Assembly (NCBI GenBank): GCA_949128115.1
Contig: OX421962.1
Coordinates: 98,176,836 to 98,240,835, forward strand
DNA: 64,000 nucleotides
From: Anaspis maculata
Taxonomy: Eukaryota > Arthropoda > Insecta > Coleoptera > Scraptiidae
Direction: 5' to 3'
Under the pieces are notes generated by a model. The model was not told where the DNA came from, searched no databases, and saw nothing but the letters and a program-made list of their open reading frames with translations. Below, piece after piece: positions 36,456-46,989 of this stretch. The position numbers and the translations under genes were made by a program. Position 1 is the stretch's first letter. Every line of letters starts with the position of its first letter.

Positions 36456-37535
36456 GAGTGGCGGACTAAGGCGGGGCGGAGGGGGCGGTCCGCCCCGGGC
36501 CTCGGGGCCTCAATCATCTGTTGGGGCCTCCAATTTCCCTTGTTTGTAAAATATACTGGGAAAAAATTAGGATAAAATCCAAAAATTTCAATTTTTTCCC
36601 TCAATGTTCATTTTTTTCGCATATTACTTATAAAACATTGTTTTCCTATTTTTTCCATTTTAAAGTTACCTTGGCAAGCCCCATGACAACTGGTTTGGGG
36701 GCCTACACACAGGCAATAGAGGTGTGTCTGTATCACGAAATCTCTAAGAATTATTTTACTTTAGGCTTTAGGGGCCCCGGCCCCGGATATGAGTGCCAGG
36801 AGCCTCAAGACTTTTGGAATTTTGTATTTTATTATTTCTTTTCAAAAGAGGGAAAAGACAAAACAACAAAATTATCTTGTCTGCGCGCTGCAGATAGTAA
36901 AAATTCATGTTATTCCTAATTTTGTATAAACGAGTAAGTTTTAGCATTGAGTCAACAGTCCAAATTGAATTCAACATCTAAAGCGGAAACCAAAAACTTC
37001 TTGTAGGTAGGTACTGGTGGTCAGTGGCACAGCCAAGAGGGGCAAAAGTGGGCGAATGACCCCACCCCCTACCTCCCAAGCGCCCACGGCACTTCATCCC
37101 ACACTAAACCGATACAGAAAAATTTCTGGCGAAAATTTTCAAGAAGCGCAAAAATTTACTGCAAAGAAGTTTGATCATCAAGTATTTTTGGTGGAAGCGT
37201 CAGAAACAGAAATCGCAAAACACATGAAATATACCGATTATCATCAGCATCATTATTATTATGTCCAAAAAATTTCGTCTGCGGCGCTACTTCTCCCCGA
37301 CTTACACCCTCGTCGTTGCCTTTGCCCTCTCCGCCCTAAAATTCTGACTGCGCCACTGTGTGTTTTATAGTCAAGTTAACAATTCATTTTTTGTCTCTTA
37401 GGCTTTTGCTCAATTACGGCGGGGCAGGGCGGGCCAAAAAGTCTGCCGCCCCCCTTCATATTCTCAACTTTCACTCCTTAGGGGCCCCATCTCACAGTTC
37501 CGCCCAGGGCCCCCAATTCCCTTAGTCCGCCACTG
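36456..37535. mobile_element. hAT-type transposon with nested element, 1080 bp
   Basis: The left terminus (C/G)AGTGGCGGACTAAGG and the right terminus CTTAGTCCGCCACTG are inverted. Flanking octamers GCACGAAG (36448-36455) and GCATGAAG (37536-37543) match at seven of eight positions, a slightly decayed hAT target duplication. Near both ends are G/C-rich patches such as GGGGCCTC. A second CAGTGGC-ended element is nested at 37022-37358. A 132-codon frame within it shows no transposase motif. Confidence 0.75.
37022..37358. mobile_element. Nested hAT-like element, 337 bp
   Basis: It starts CAGTGGCACAGCCAAG and ends TCTGACTGCGCCACTG. It contains ATTATTATTATG and AATTTCGTCTGCGGCGC (about 37250-37288), the same internal motif as in the hAT elements at 943-1506 and 23559-24439. 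The flanking octamers do not match, so insertion boundaries are less secure than for the outer element. Confidence 0.6.
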
Positions 37536-37543
37536 GCATGAAG

Positions 37544-39869
37544 GGAGGGGTCGTAAAAATAAGGGAAAGCGGATTCATGACAATTGACGAAATGAGGATG
37601 ATAAGACAAAGACGTGAAGATGCAGAAAAGAATGAAGGAATCAAAATTCCATAAAACCTACGAAAACCTAGTGTAACTTGCGAAGGAAGAAGCAACGGAA
37701 AGGAAGTTGACGGCAAGATTCGGATGCGGAAATGTAGAAAACCAAAACAAGTGATGAATTGTAATTGAAGTTTGTTGTTTCGGCCCGGGCTATAAGGCCC
37801 CGCCGCCTGATTTGAAGGAGACTGGGGGGGGGACTGAAGTTTAGGTAAACTGAACAACAGAGCACCAGTAGGTATGGAGGTCACAAAGATGTTGCACAAC
37901 GTTTTTCAAATAATTTTTACACTGGCTGTCAGTTCTGGCATTTTTCTCTAAACCTGTCAAACTTAATCGGAAGCGTATCGCGGACACTACCGAACCCTAA
38001 CGTCTCTAAGATGCGCAGCGCTGATGCGAACGCTTACTCTGGCGCGAGCAGGTTTGGGTTATAGGCGATTTACATTTAAAAAACGCCACCTGGTGTAGAG
38101 CTCGGTACTTGATCGTCGAGGACGTTTTTGCGAGGAAAACATACTCCGACGTCTAGTAGCCTAGGTGGGCACTAGTGGATACCTGTAATACCCACATATT
38201 GACATGGAAATTTGACAAGTAGAAGTAATCTGAAAAAGGGGTTTGCATTTGTGTCTCTTATTTCATGTTATGGTTAGCGTATTTAGCAGGTTTGTAGATC
38301 TAGCTCCAGAGGTGCGCAGCTGAAAGACTACGCCCCCAGCAATGCACTACATTATTGCGATAAAAAAAGACAACGTTTACGTCGCGAACACAGAGGTAGC
38401 TACGGCGAGCTTGTTAGAATGAAAAATGCGGATCTCCAGCTGAAGTCGAAGCAGGAAATCTTTAGAAAAAAGCGAGGAAAAAAGGTAGGTGGTGGTTGAC
38501 TCTGCACGGCCAGCCCGAGGTGATTTTTTCTTGGCTGGCAGGCTGGTCGACGGGCTTGTGTGTTTCCCTCCGTGCGGGTGTGACAGAGTCTGTTGCTCTT
38601 CCTTGGGCGGAAGCTATGGATGATTTAGAGAAAGGTCTGCGACGACGCTGGTCATCAACATGGGGCCCAATAACGAGCCTATGGGGTCCCAAGGGTTCAC
38701 AGGAACGAAAGTTTGCTTGTAGCGTACTGCACAAGACAGCAAAGTGACAGTTTTGACATGCCACCAATTGACGTAACCACCGCCGTTGCCGGACGGCAAC
38801 TTACACCAGTTCTAAAAATTAATTCTCCAAAACTTCCTCGACGAAACGGCCATTTTCCCCAAAAAGGTCAATCGCCTATAGCATACGCGGCTGCGACAGC
38901 GTACCTTATAAACCGGCCATTACAGGCAAAATTTGAAAGGTCTATTAATAATATAAAATACGACTGAAACAAAGGACTTTCATTCATTTTCCAACGTTCT
39001 AAACGCTAAAACCTATACATTTAATTAAAGTAGAAATCAATGTCTTGTCGTATATAGTCGAAGGAATCAATGGAATATTTCGCGACTTGAAGTAATCCAG
39101 AGGAAGTGGCGGGACGTCAAAAAGTTCGGCTGAATATTAAGTGCGACATGGTGACGTTGACGTGAACATATTACCAGGATATCGCAGCTTATTCCACCCA
39201 ACTCTGAAGTGTGAAACACCAAAAATCCCGCTCGAAATCCTTTTGGCCACTTTGTGCCAAATCAGGCGACCCTCTCGTCCCATCCACTGTCAATAAAAGT
39301 CGTGTCGCTGCTGGCTGGCATCAGCGAAAAGGCGCATTTCCCGCCCTCGTCTCTTCATTTGGAGCGTATGACGCGTATGTCGTAACTTCCATGCTAAAGA
39401 TGTTGGTAACTTTATTACACCACCCATCATGCAGCTCTCTCTCCCTGTGTAACCAGCGTCTCCATCCTTCCAGAACTCTTGAATTATAAATCCGCGAAGA
39501 AGCACATGAAACGCGTAATGGCGCCAGCAGCACCAGCACACCGTTTTCCAATTTTACCGGTGGGTGGAAGGTCAACCATAAAAGATCCTAACGTCTGTGT
39601 CCTAACGATTCGGATAAGATGTCGCAAGAGTATGCTGGTGGAAAATCGTCGTAAACCTCAAATACCCTCGAATATCGGTTGAAACTTTTGATTTCTACTA
39701 AGTATTTGATGCATATACATTTTCAAACGGACAAAGAACAAAGCCTTAGGTTGTTAGTTTTATTTTCAAAACAAGCATCTGAAGTCTGTTAAGTTGTAAA
39801 GTGTAAATTGGATTAGTATTTATAGCGAAGCTCGATATGTTGCGGGTGAACATTATACAAGCACACGCT
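37544..39869. other. Non-coding stretch with a GC-rich patch
   Basis: A GC-rich patch at 38490-38740 is open in two frames on opposite strands (about 83 and 101 codons), and neither shows a known domain. A run of nine G occurs near 37824. No repeat termini were found. Confidence 0.3.
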
Positions 39870-40770
39870 GTTTCCACACTCTCGTCAAAAAGACGCTCGA
39901 GCAACCCGGCGCGTGAACCCTTATCTTTTCGAAAGCGGTTTTAATTAAAACCGAAATAAACGTTATTATGCCAATAAAATTAATTACAACTTGAATGCGA
40001 TAATTACTCCGAAAGGGCTAATTCGTCGAGGGATAATATGAAGGGTCGGGTCGGTCGAGTGAAGGTACAAACATTCCGGCCAATAAATGCTTTCTGCTAG
40101 ATCCGCGATTCTCTTCTGAAAAGACGTTTTTAATGAAAATACATCTGTTCCAAACATCTACATTATACGACGCCGTAATAATGCCCGAGCACGAGTTCAT
40201 TTTTGCAAGGTCTACACTGTCTGGAAAGTAATATTTTGTGATTTACGGCGGCTTAATCAGCAGAAACTAAAGGGTAAATTGCTACGAGGATGGGCAATAT
40301 TTCTCGCATAAAACTCCTGTAGGTAGAGGTGCATACTTTTCAGCAATTACTCAAGTAATGAAGTTGTCAAACAAAAAATGCGATTAAACATTTTGATCCT
40401 GATAAAAGTCGGGTTTTGTTCGACTTTAATGCTTTCCGAAACTCCCGCGCGGAACATTTTTTATCGTCAAATATGCAAATAGAGGATTATCCCTCAGTAT
40501 TCAACCCAACAACATGAAAACGCGGAATGTCATCATCGTGTCCTTATTGTTCCTGTATTTGCGTTGCGGGACCACGGGCTGAATGAAAAGTGACGGTTTC
40601 ATCAGCCGTTTGTTATTGTCCTCTGTTCCGCATCACCTTAAATCAAATTAGGCGTGAATAAATTCATTATCAACACTTTGATGAGCGCGCGCTAATCCGC
40701 AATATAGTAACTTTGCAATCTGCATCCAGAATTGCATTTTTTCTTTTTTTTTCAAATGTGTCCTTCCAGC
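39870..40770. other. Low-repeat block, possible regulatory DNA
   Basis: This block is not repeated elsewhere in the window. It holds several homeodomain-type words, including the palindrome at 39936-39953 and AAAATTAATTAC at about 39976. A pyrimidine-rich run ending TTCCAG at 40769 on the plus strand is an acceptor-like sequence, but no convincing exon follows. Confidence 0.25.
39936..39953. promoter_or_regulatory. Perfect 18-bp palindrome with TAATTA core
   Basis: CGGTTTTAATTAAAACCG is exactly self-complementary. The TAATTA centre fits homeodomain dimer sites. Binding is inferred only. Confidence 0.3.
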
Positions 40771-41236
40771 TCGATGCCACCTTTGCTAGAAAGTTGTATG
40801 CCTTCCACATACAGCTGAGGTGATGAGATTGCAAATTTAGTGACTCAAATATATCGCTTTTTCAAAATTTGACCGCATAATAGTGTGCATGACCCGTGAA
40901 GTAGGGGGTAAATTCACCCCACCAAAGTGCAAAGTTCAATTTTAATGACTACTGATCGGACCCAGCAACGTGATATTTGCCAAACTGTGCCAGAATGACA
41001 TTTCAGAATTCTGGTACCAACTTCTTTCTTTGTGGTTTATTGAGGTAGTTTTGGGTGGAACGTTATACATAATACGCCAGGAAAGTGTCTTTACAGAGCA
41101 CGTAGCTCGCTTACGCTCGTTCCTGAATATGGCTACTAGCCCTGTAAAGATTCACTTTTTTGCCTAATTAAGTAAATAACTATTACAGTGTGCGGAACTG
41201 ACACAATGTATCAAGCAAAGGTTCTTCGAGTTCATG
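40771..41236. other. Non-coding stretch before the BEL remains
   Basis: No recognised domain. It may include older parts of the disrupted retrotransposon, but I could not identify any. Confidence 0.3.
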
Positions 41237-41357
41237 GGCCTTATTCATGAAACGGGGAACAAAGTTTTCATGCGGTGTTGCTATGCAAAGAAAGCTATGA
41301 TTGGCCCTTGCCTAGCAACCACACACGTGAACTCTGTTCCCCGTTTCAATAGAGCCC
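41237..41357. mobile_element. Short hairpin MITE
   Basis: GGCCTTATTCATGAAACGGG at the left is mirrored by CCCCGTTTCAATAGAGCCCC at the right, with inner pairs GTTGCTA and TAGCAAC. The element is about 120 bp, and its target duplication is unclear. It abuts the start of the BEL/Pao fragment and may have cut it. Confidence 0.65.
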
Positions 41358-41384
41358 CAGGTCACAAAAATCTGTGAAAAACCA

Positions 41385-41943
41385 GGAACTGCCTGTCGCC
41401 TGGGATTGCAAGGCCGACAACATACAATATATGGTAGGTGATCTTCACAGCCATAAATCCATCACCAAACGCTCCGTACTCTCAACCATCAGTCGCATTT
41501 ACGACCCTTTAGGTCTATTACAGCCCGTAATTGTGAAACTAAAAATTCCCATACGAAGGGTATGGACCGCTAAAATAACTTGGGATGAGATTTTACCCAG
41601 CGAATTGTTGACTTACTGGAAGAGTTGCATTGCACAATTAAAAGCCATGAAAACATCAGAATTCCGCGTAGGATTATTCCTTCGAACAATTAAAAGCCAT
41701 AAACAACATCAGAATTCCGCGTAAGATTATTCCTTCGAATCACATAGGAATTAGAGATCCACGGTTTGTCTGATGCAAGTAATGAAGCATACGGTTGCTG
41801 TATTTATATCAGGGCCAAAGACAGTTTTGGTAATATCCTAGTTTACCTTCTATGTGCAAAAAGCAGAGTAACCGTTGACGTGTAGTAACGATTCCGCGTT
41901 GTGAACTGCTCGGTGCATACCTTTTACCCCAGCAAGAAAAACC
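41385..41943 (+). pseudogene. BEL/Pao retrotransposon Pol fragment
   Basis: The frame contains AWDCKADNIQY, then SITKRSVLSTISRIYDPLGL (a hallmark of the BEL/Pao Pol region after the reverse transcriptase), RRVWTAKITWDE and LPSELLTYW. In a shifted frame it continues with HGLSDASNEAYGCCIYIRA and LLCAKSRVT (41760-41870). After a stop comes TIPRCELLGAYLL (41888-41926). These match the order in BEL/Pao polyproteins: end of the RT, then the RNase H region. Frameshifts, a stop and a 52-bp duplication show it is not functional. The upstream RT, Gag and LTRs are missing. Confidence 0.85.
41634..41738. repeat. 52-bp tandem duplication in the BEL/Pao fragment
   Basis: 41634-41685 and 41686-41738 both contain ACAATTAAAAGCCAT, ACATCAGAATTCCGCGTA and GATTATTCCTTCGA. 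They differ by two or three bases and a 1-bp indel. The duplication disrupts the polyprotein reading frame. Confidence 0.9.
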
Positions 41944-42007
41944 AAACCAGCTTTAAACCACGATATATCAAAACGATTTTTTTTAGCCTGATGCGAAAAT
42001 AGTCTTA

Positions 42008-42134
42008 GGGCTCGATACCAAGTTGCAGGCGCAAAAGTTAGGACGGCCTAACTTGCCAAATAGAGCGGTCTGATTGGCCGTTGCTATAGAAACCGCACTT
42101 ACGGCGGTCTCAGCCTCAACTTGGTATCGAGCCG
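42008..42134. mobile_element. PIF/Harbinger-type MITE, 127 bp
   Basis: The left end GGGCTCGATACCAAGTTG and the right end, read inverted as CGGCTCGATACCAAGTTG, are flanked by TTA on both sides (42005-42007 and 42135-42137). Inside, GGCCTAACTTGC-like and GATTGGCCGTT words lie between the arms. Immediately right, GGCCCGTATTCATAGTC (42138 onward) looks like the end of another MITE, so this copy may have landed at its edge. It separates the two BEL/Pao fragments. Confidence 0.8.
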
Positions 42135-42296
42135 TTAGGCCCGTATTCATAGTCAGATCTTATGTCTTAAGACCACCTTATTCAAGTTTCATGAGCCAAT
42201 TTCCAGCAAACACAACCACGAGAAGATGTTATTGTATTCGATTATCAGCAATTTCAATTGAATCTACTGTGACTACATCAAAATCTGAATAAAAAA

Positions 42297-42370
42297 AGTT
42301 ATATTTATGTATCTCTGTATGCCTCACGACTAAGGCAATTCATCTTGAAATGGTCACGGATCTATCAGCC
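42297..42370 (+). pseudogene. BEL/Pao integrase fragment
   Basis: One frame reads YLCISVCLTTKAIHLEMVTD, followed by LSA, which matches the integrase core block (TKAIHLE...DLS) of BEL/Pao and related elements. It lies about 355 bases downstream of the last Pol block, with a MITE and unrecognised sequence between. Homology stops abruptly near 42370. Confidence 0.8.
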
Positions 42371-42778
42371 AAATAATTTTTGATTAGCTTGATTGGGGTC
42401 GTACCGTTGAAACGCTGGTTCGAATGCCGTCCGTAACTCAACAGAGAGCTTCGCGTGCTTGCCTACCCGAACTGTCAAATTTTGCGCATGCCCACCGAAA
42501 CACAAAATCGTCATGAAAAGACTTATTGTTTGAAACAATCCACTAGAAAAAAGGGTCTTGCGAATACAATTACATTTTGAGAAAAATTGGCTCAAATGTT
42601 GACGAAAATATGGTCGCCCTGGATATTTCATGCTTTGTGCAGAATTGAATGCTCTACCACAAGAGAACACCGGTAATAAAAAAAAGAAAACTTCATTGTA
42701 ACCGTTTAACCGTTACTCAAAAAATAAACTTTGTTATTCGTTAATTCGTTAACGATAATTTTTCATCTTGTAACCATA
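42371..42778. other. Non-coding stretch, no recognised feature
   Basis: No continuation of the integrase is visible. A 101-codon minus-strand frame has no motif. Confidence 0.35.
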
Positions 42779-43328
42779 TAGTAAGGGAGACGGACGCGGT
42801 TTTAGTACCCCTATCGAGTTATGTGTAGAGACTATCATCTTTGTATCGAGAAAATATGTGTAACCATGGAATGGCAATCCTGCCTAAGTAAATCGTGTCG
42901 AATATGCAATTAATTAAATAATTTTAAAATTGTAGAGTACAAACTTCAAAATTCTTGCTAGAAATGTCAGTCACATTGTTGATTTCACACAACAATCACC
43001 CCTTTCACGGGCCACTGCAAGAAAACTCATCTAGTTTTGCGTATGCGTAACGATAGTTGCTTAGCAGCACCATGTAAGTTCTGACAGTGGCGCGTCAAAG
43101 GGGTGATTTTTGTGTGCCATCAACAATGTGACTGACATGATTGTGTTAGCAAGAATTTTGAAGTTTGTATTCTACAATTTTTAAATCATTTGATTGATTG
43201 CATTTTAGGCAGGATTTACTTAGGCAGGATTGCCATTCCATGGTTGCACATATTTTCTCGATACATAGATGATAGTCTCAAAACATAACTCGATCGGGGT
43301 ACTAAACATGCGTCCGTCTCCCGGACTA
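42779..43328. mobile_element. Foldback element, copy B (550 bp)
   Basis: This copy of the element at 24778-25331 is in opposite orientation. It starts TAGTAAGGGAGACGGACGC and ends GCGTCCGTCTCCCGGACTA. ATA flanks both ends (42776-42778 and 43329-43331), again a 3-bp direct repeat. The palindromic arms carry the same CATTGTTGAT and GGAATGGCAATCCTG words. No coding capacity. Confidence 0.85.
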
Positions 43329-43331
43329 ATA

Positions 43332-44640
43332 AATCAATACCTCTCTCTACATACATATTTACTCAAGTAGGCAGTCAAAAACCACCCGAACAACATCACC
43401 TTAAAATTGCGAGAACTATCCATTTATTACTTATTAATCCCTTGAAATATTTACAATATGTCTTACAAATTTCTGAAGCTATAAAAGTGGTTATTCTTGG
43501 GTCTTTCCAAAGAGCACGGAATTTTGCTTATGTTTTTAAAAATTTTCCACAGTTGAAAAGTTATTCCATACTATCAGAGTTTTTCTACATCGCCATCGCA
43601 ATCAACAAAAAAGCTGCGCAAGTGAGCAATTGGATTAGCGAATGACCTAATTTTTCGACACCAAAGCTAACTCTGAAAGTTTTTTTTTGCTAAGTGGATC
43701 TGTTTTTCCTGTCCATATGGAACAGATTACAAGCTTGGTATTGTTTCTGGATTAATTCGATCTCTTGTCTGAGTCTGGACAAGTAAGTCGGAAAAACTTA
43801 ATTTTTCTTTGACCACTTATGTATTCTCAAAAATATTTCATTAGAATAAAGTGTTTTTTCTATCATGAAAATTAGCCACTTGGCAAGACAAAACTAAAAG
43901 AGCAGCCCAACCAGCACCTTGTTATAATCCGAAAATGAGGGATGCACCATGCACCTGCGAATCAGAAATAGGTTTTACTATTGAAAAAATGATAACTCAC
44001 ATCTGAAAGATCAAGGATCCAGGATTTATAAATATATTTTTTCATTTGATTGTTTTATTTACTGAGGCGATATTCAGCCATAAACTGCTCTACCAAGTAA
44101 CCTTGGGGATAGCACAAGATATCCATGGATGTAGCAGGACTCGAACCGAACCCACACAGGGCAGCGCGAATGGCTTGGCTTGCTTGAATTTATCACAACG
44201 TACTACCCAAAATCACCAAAATTCGTACTGGAGGGTTTCAAGTTCAGGAGAGGAACGCAAAGAGCTCTTGCATCAAATCAATTATCTGTTCTTGCAGATG
44301 GAAATGATACGTTGAGTGAGTGATTTTCACGAAGAATCCACTTCAACCTACTGACCTATCAAGTATTCCAAATTACAAATACCTTCAACAGTAAAAAAAA
44401 AATTGACTGAAAAATGTCAGAGAAGAACAGGTTTTCAGTTGAATTGCTCGAACTTGTTCCTGTTGAAATTTCAACAACGAATTTGAATTCAGCAGGTGGA
44501 ATTTAGTCGGAAACCAAGGTGTTGTATGGAACTATGGACAGGGAAAAAAGAAAACAAGCGAATATGCCTCATGGGCATGAGGCTCAGTAGCGCACTTCCT
44601 TGTTGAAGGATTAGTGAACGCAAGATGTTAATTAGAGTTC
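43332..44640. other. Non-coding stretch with a possible SINE trace
   Basis: On the minus strand 44147-44137 reads GGTTCGAGTCC, a good pol III B box, within GTGTGGGTTCGGTTCGAGTC. A matching A box or tRNA fold is not clear, so only a weak SINE trace is suggested. The rest shows no gene. Confidence 0.3.
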
Positions 44641-44649
44641 TACCGTTAT

Positions 44650-45240
44650 TTGGGCAGAAATTTCAATATGGCGGCCAAAATAACGTCAAATTCATGAAAT
44701 TTGGCTTAATAATCAAAATGATCGTACTATAGACAAGGGTGAGTTCCAAGTTTCATGAATATCGTTCCACTAATAAGAGATTTCAATATGGCGGCCAATA
44801 TGGCGGCAGAGCATCATTTGTTCAAAATTGGATGTATTTTGATGCAGTTCACATCGCCTGTGAATTACGCTTAAATCGGACCACTTTCAGAGAAATTCAA
44901 AATGGCGGATCAAAGATGGCGGCCAAGTGACAAAAATCATTGGTCAACTTTATATGGTGGTCACGTACGCATTCGATTGGCGTTTGCACTCCATTGATAT
45001 CTCTTTTCGTTGAGGCATAATTCTCTTAGTTCTATCACTTTGAGTCATGTTCAATATGGAGAATACAAGATGGCGGCGGGGCATCAATTGTCGAAAATTG
45101 GATGTATCTAATTGAAGTTCACATCGCCTGCGAAGTTCACTCGAATCAGACCACTTTCAGAGAAATTAAAAATGACGGATCAAAGATGGATGGCGGACAA
45201 GTGACAAAAATCATTGATCAACTAGGTGGACACGTACGCA
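44650..45240. repeat. Diverged tandem duplication with ATGGCGGC words
   Basis: The part 44780-44990 (TTCAATATGGCGGC, AAAATTGGATGTAT, TTCACATCGCCTG, ACCACTTTCAGAGAAATT, AGTGACAAAAATCATTG, CACGTACGCATT) recurs in the same order at 45050-45245 with substitutions and indels. The unit is roughly 300 bp. Several CAATATGGCGGC words sit within and before it. It carries no recognised protein and may be part of an unidentified repeat family. Confidence 0.75.
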
Positions 45241-45245
45241 TTTCC

Positions 45246-46411
45246 AAACTGTTCGGTTCGCTGTTTTCTTTAGAAGATTTTTTTTTTAGGAGATTATTTT
45301 CTGTATCTCGTGAGAACTGCACGCAGATTGAAGGCTTAGAAATGAAGAGACAGGAAGCTTGATTCAAGTCCGACTTGCGTTCCACGACAAATGGCGCAAA
45401 ACAACTATTTCAGCCAATCAAGCAGCTATACATATTTGGCAATTTGCACCGCTGCAACTTTGCGCCAGCCCAGCCACTTGACTTGAAATTGTGCCATAAA
45501 TGAACAGCTCGGTGAATAGTGATCACCAACTTTTTACGAAACTGTGCTGCTCATGAACCATCTTTATTGTTAAATATTGGCAAATCGATCAAAGCACAAT
45601 ACCTCGACGACTATTGATCAATTATTGATGTTCAGGCGCTTTCATGACCTATAGGGCATTAAAATTGATCGACTGGTTGTGAAAACTGTGAAAGTAACAG
45701 AAATATCCCCAAGGGACATTCTCTAAATGAAATCTATCAATATTCATTCATTAATTCATGTCATACCATGCCAGCATCAATAAGAAAGCTTCACTGCCAA
45801 ACTCTTCATGAATATGAACTTCGAGATTGAAACGTGAAAATATACAAAGCGACGTATAAGATTGATTGGAAGGTGCACTTTATCCATGCCAATATTCAAG
45901 GCAACTGCATCTGCTTGCTGCCCACCCCACTCCCCCTAAAATTGGGTAATCTTACGAGCAATACAATTTGCATCAGATAACTTGAAACACAAAACACAAC
46001 ATAACTCCAAAATTCAACATCTGGTGATCTGGTAGTGGCATGCATCCCTCAATTTTAGCAGGGAGTGTGCTCTTCACAAACTCAACTTATCTGGGCGCCC
46101 GAATGCACAACTAATCACTCCAAATCAGAGCTATATTTTGTTGGTTTCTTTCGATGACTGTTACTTCCTTACCAGTAAAAAAGAATCTTAATTTTAATGA
46201 AAAAAAGACCTTGGCACTTACCTACCCCACTTCATCCCATTGATCATTTATTCATTATTTATTGAAATTGAAAATGAGCATTTCAGTTCGGAATTAAAAG
46301 ACACAATAAAATCGCTATAGCATCAGCATCATGAACTGAGGCAGTGTGAGAAATGGTTTCTCCCCAAGATACACAAAATCATACACCTCGAGCAAAATGC
46401 GTATTAACGTA
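45246..46411. other. Non-coding stretch, no recognised feature
   Basis: No gene or repeat termini recognised in this stretch. Confidence 0.35.
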
Positions 46412-46620
46412 CAGTTGGGAGCGAAATGATTCATATGGCACCGCTAGGAAGTCGGCTGGATTTCAGAAATGTTAGCTGCTTGGATTGTTCTTGAATGCCA
46501 GTTTTGATTAGAGATTGGTTGTAATTAAAACTGGCGTTCAAAAACGATCCAAGCAGCTAACATTTCTGAAATCCAGCCGACTTCCTAGCGGTGCCGTATG
46601 AATCATTTCGCTCCCAAATG
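46412..46620. mobile_element. Tc1/mariner-type MITE, 209 bp
   Basis: CAGTTGGGAGCGAAATGATT at the left and its near-exact inverted copy at the right (read inverted CATTTGGGAGCGAAATGATT) form arms of about 90 bp around a short loop. TA flanks both ends (46410-46411 and 46621-46622). A CAGT start with a TA target is the usual form for Tc1/mariner elements. Few mismatches separate the arms, so the copy is fairly young. No transposase is present. Confidence 0.85.
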
Positions 46621-46739
46621 TACCTAACCACGGACTGAGCGAGAGTGTTTCGCAGTGATGTTCGGTACTGAGAAATTGGAAATCGCCCTGCGTGCACTCC
46701 ATAGATTGCCGGATCTTTACGAGATGCTGATTTCACCCA

Positions 46740-46985
46740 CCGTTTCTCTGGATTTGTGTTCTTTCAGGGTAAGCGGTCTAGACAACGTTATCCATACCAA
46801 CGGCATTTCAATTACAGAACGACACACAGGCAGGCAGCAGTGCGCGATGACAGCGTTTCCAAAGCTAACGCTTTCCATATCACGCAATGTCCCATCAGAG
46901 TCCTCAAAAATTCAGCGCCAGTAATAGCTGGAAACCGAGGCAAATCACACTCTCAAAGGCAGCAAAAACAAACTTCCATTTCTTG
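46740..46985 (+). other. Possible splice acceptor and open frame
   Basis: A pyrimidine-rich GATTTGTGTTCTTTCAG ends at 46767 and is followed by GGTAAGC, a donor-like word just one base away. A frame (76 codons in all, 46756-46986) stays open after the acceptor with basic, Gln/Arg-rich content and a stop at 46984. No domain is recognised. It could be a terminal exon, a near-zero-exon recursive site, or chance. Confidence 0.2.
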
Positions 46986-46989
46986 AGTC

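Noticed and set aside
37022..37358. Firm hAT call with target duplication for the inner element
   Set aside because: The octamers next to its ends (CTGGTGGT and TGTGTTTT) do not match, so only the termini support it.
44137..44147. B-box-like sequence as a SINE
   Set aside because: A lone B box without a convincing A box or tRNA fold; kept only as a weak trace in the stretch description.
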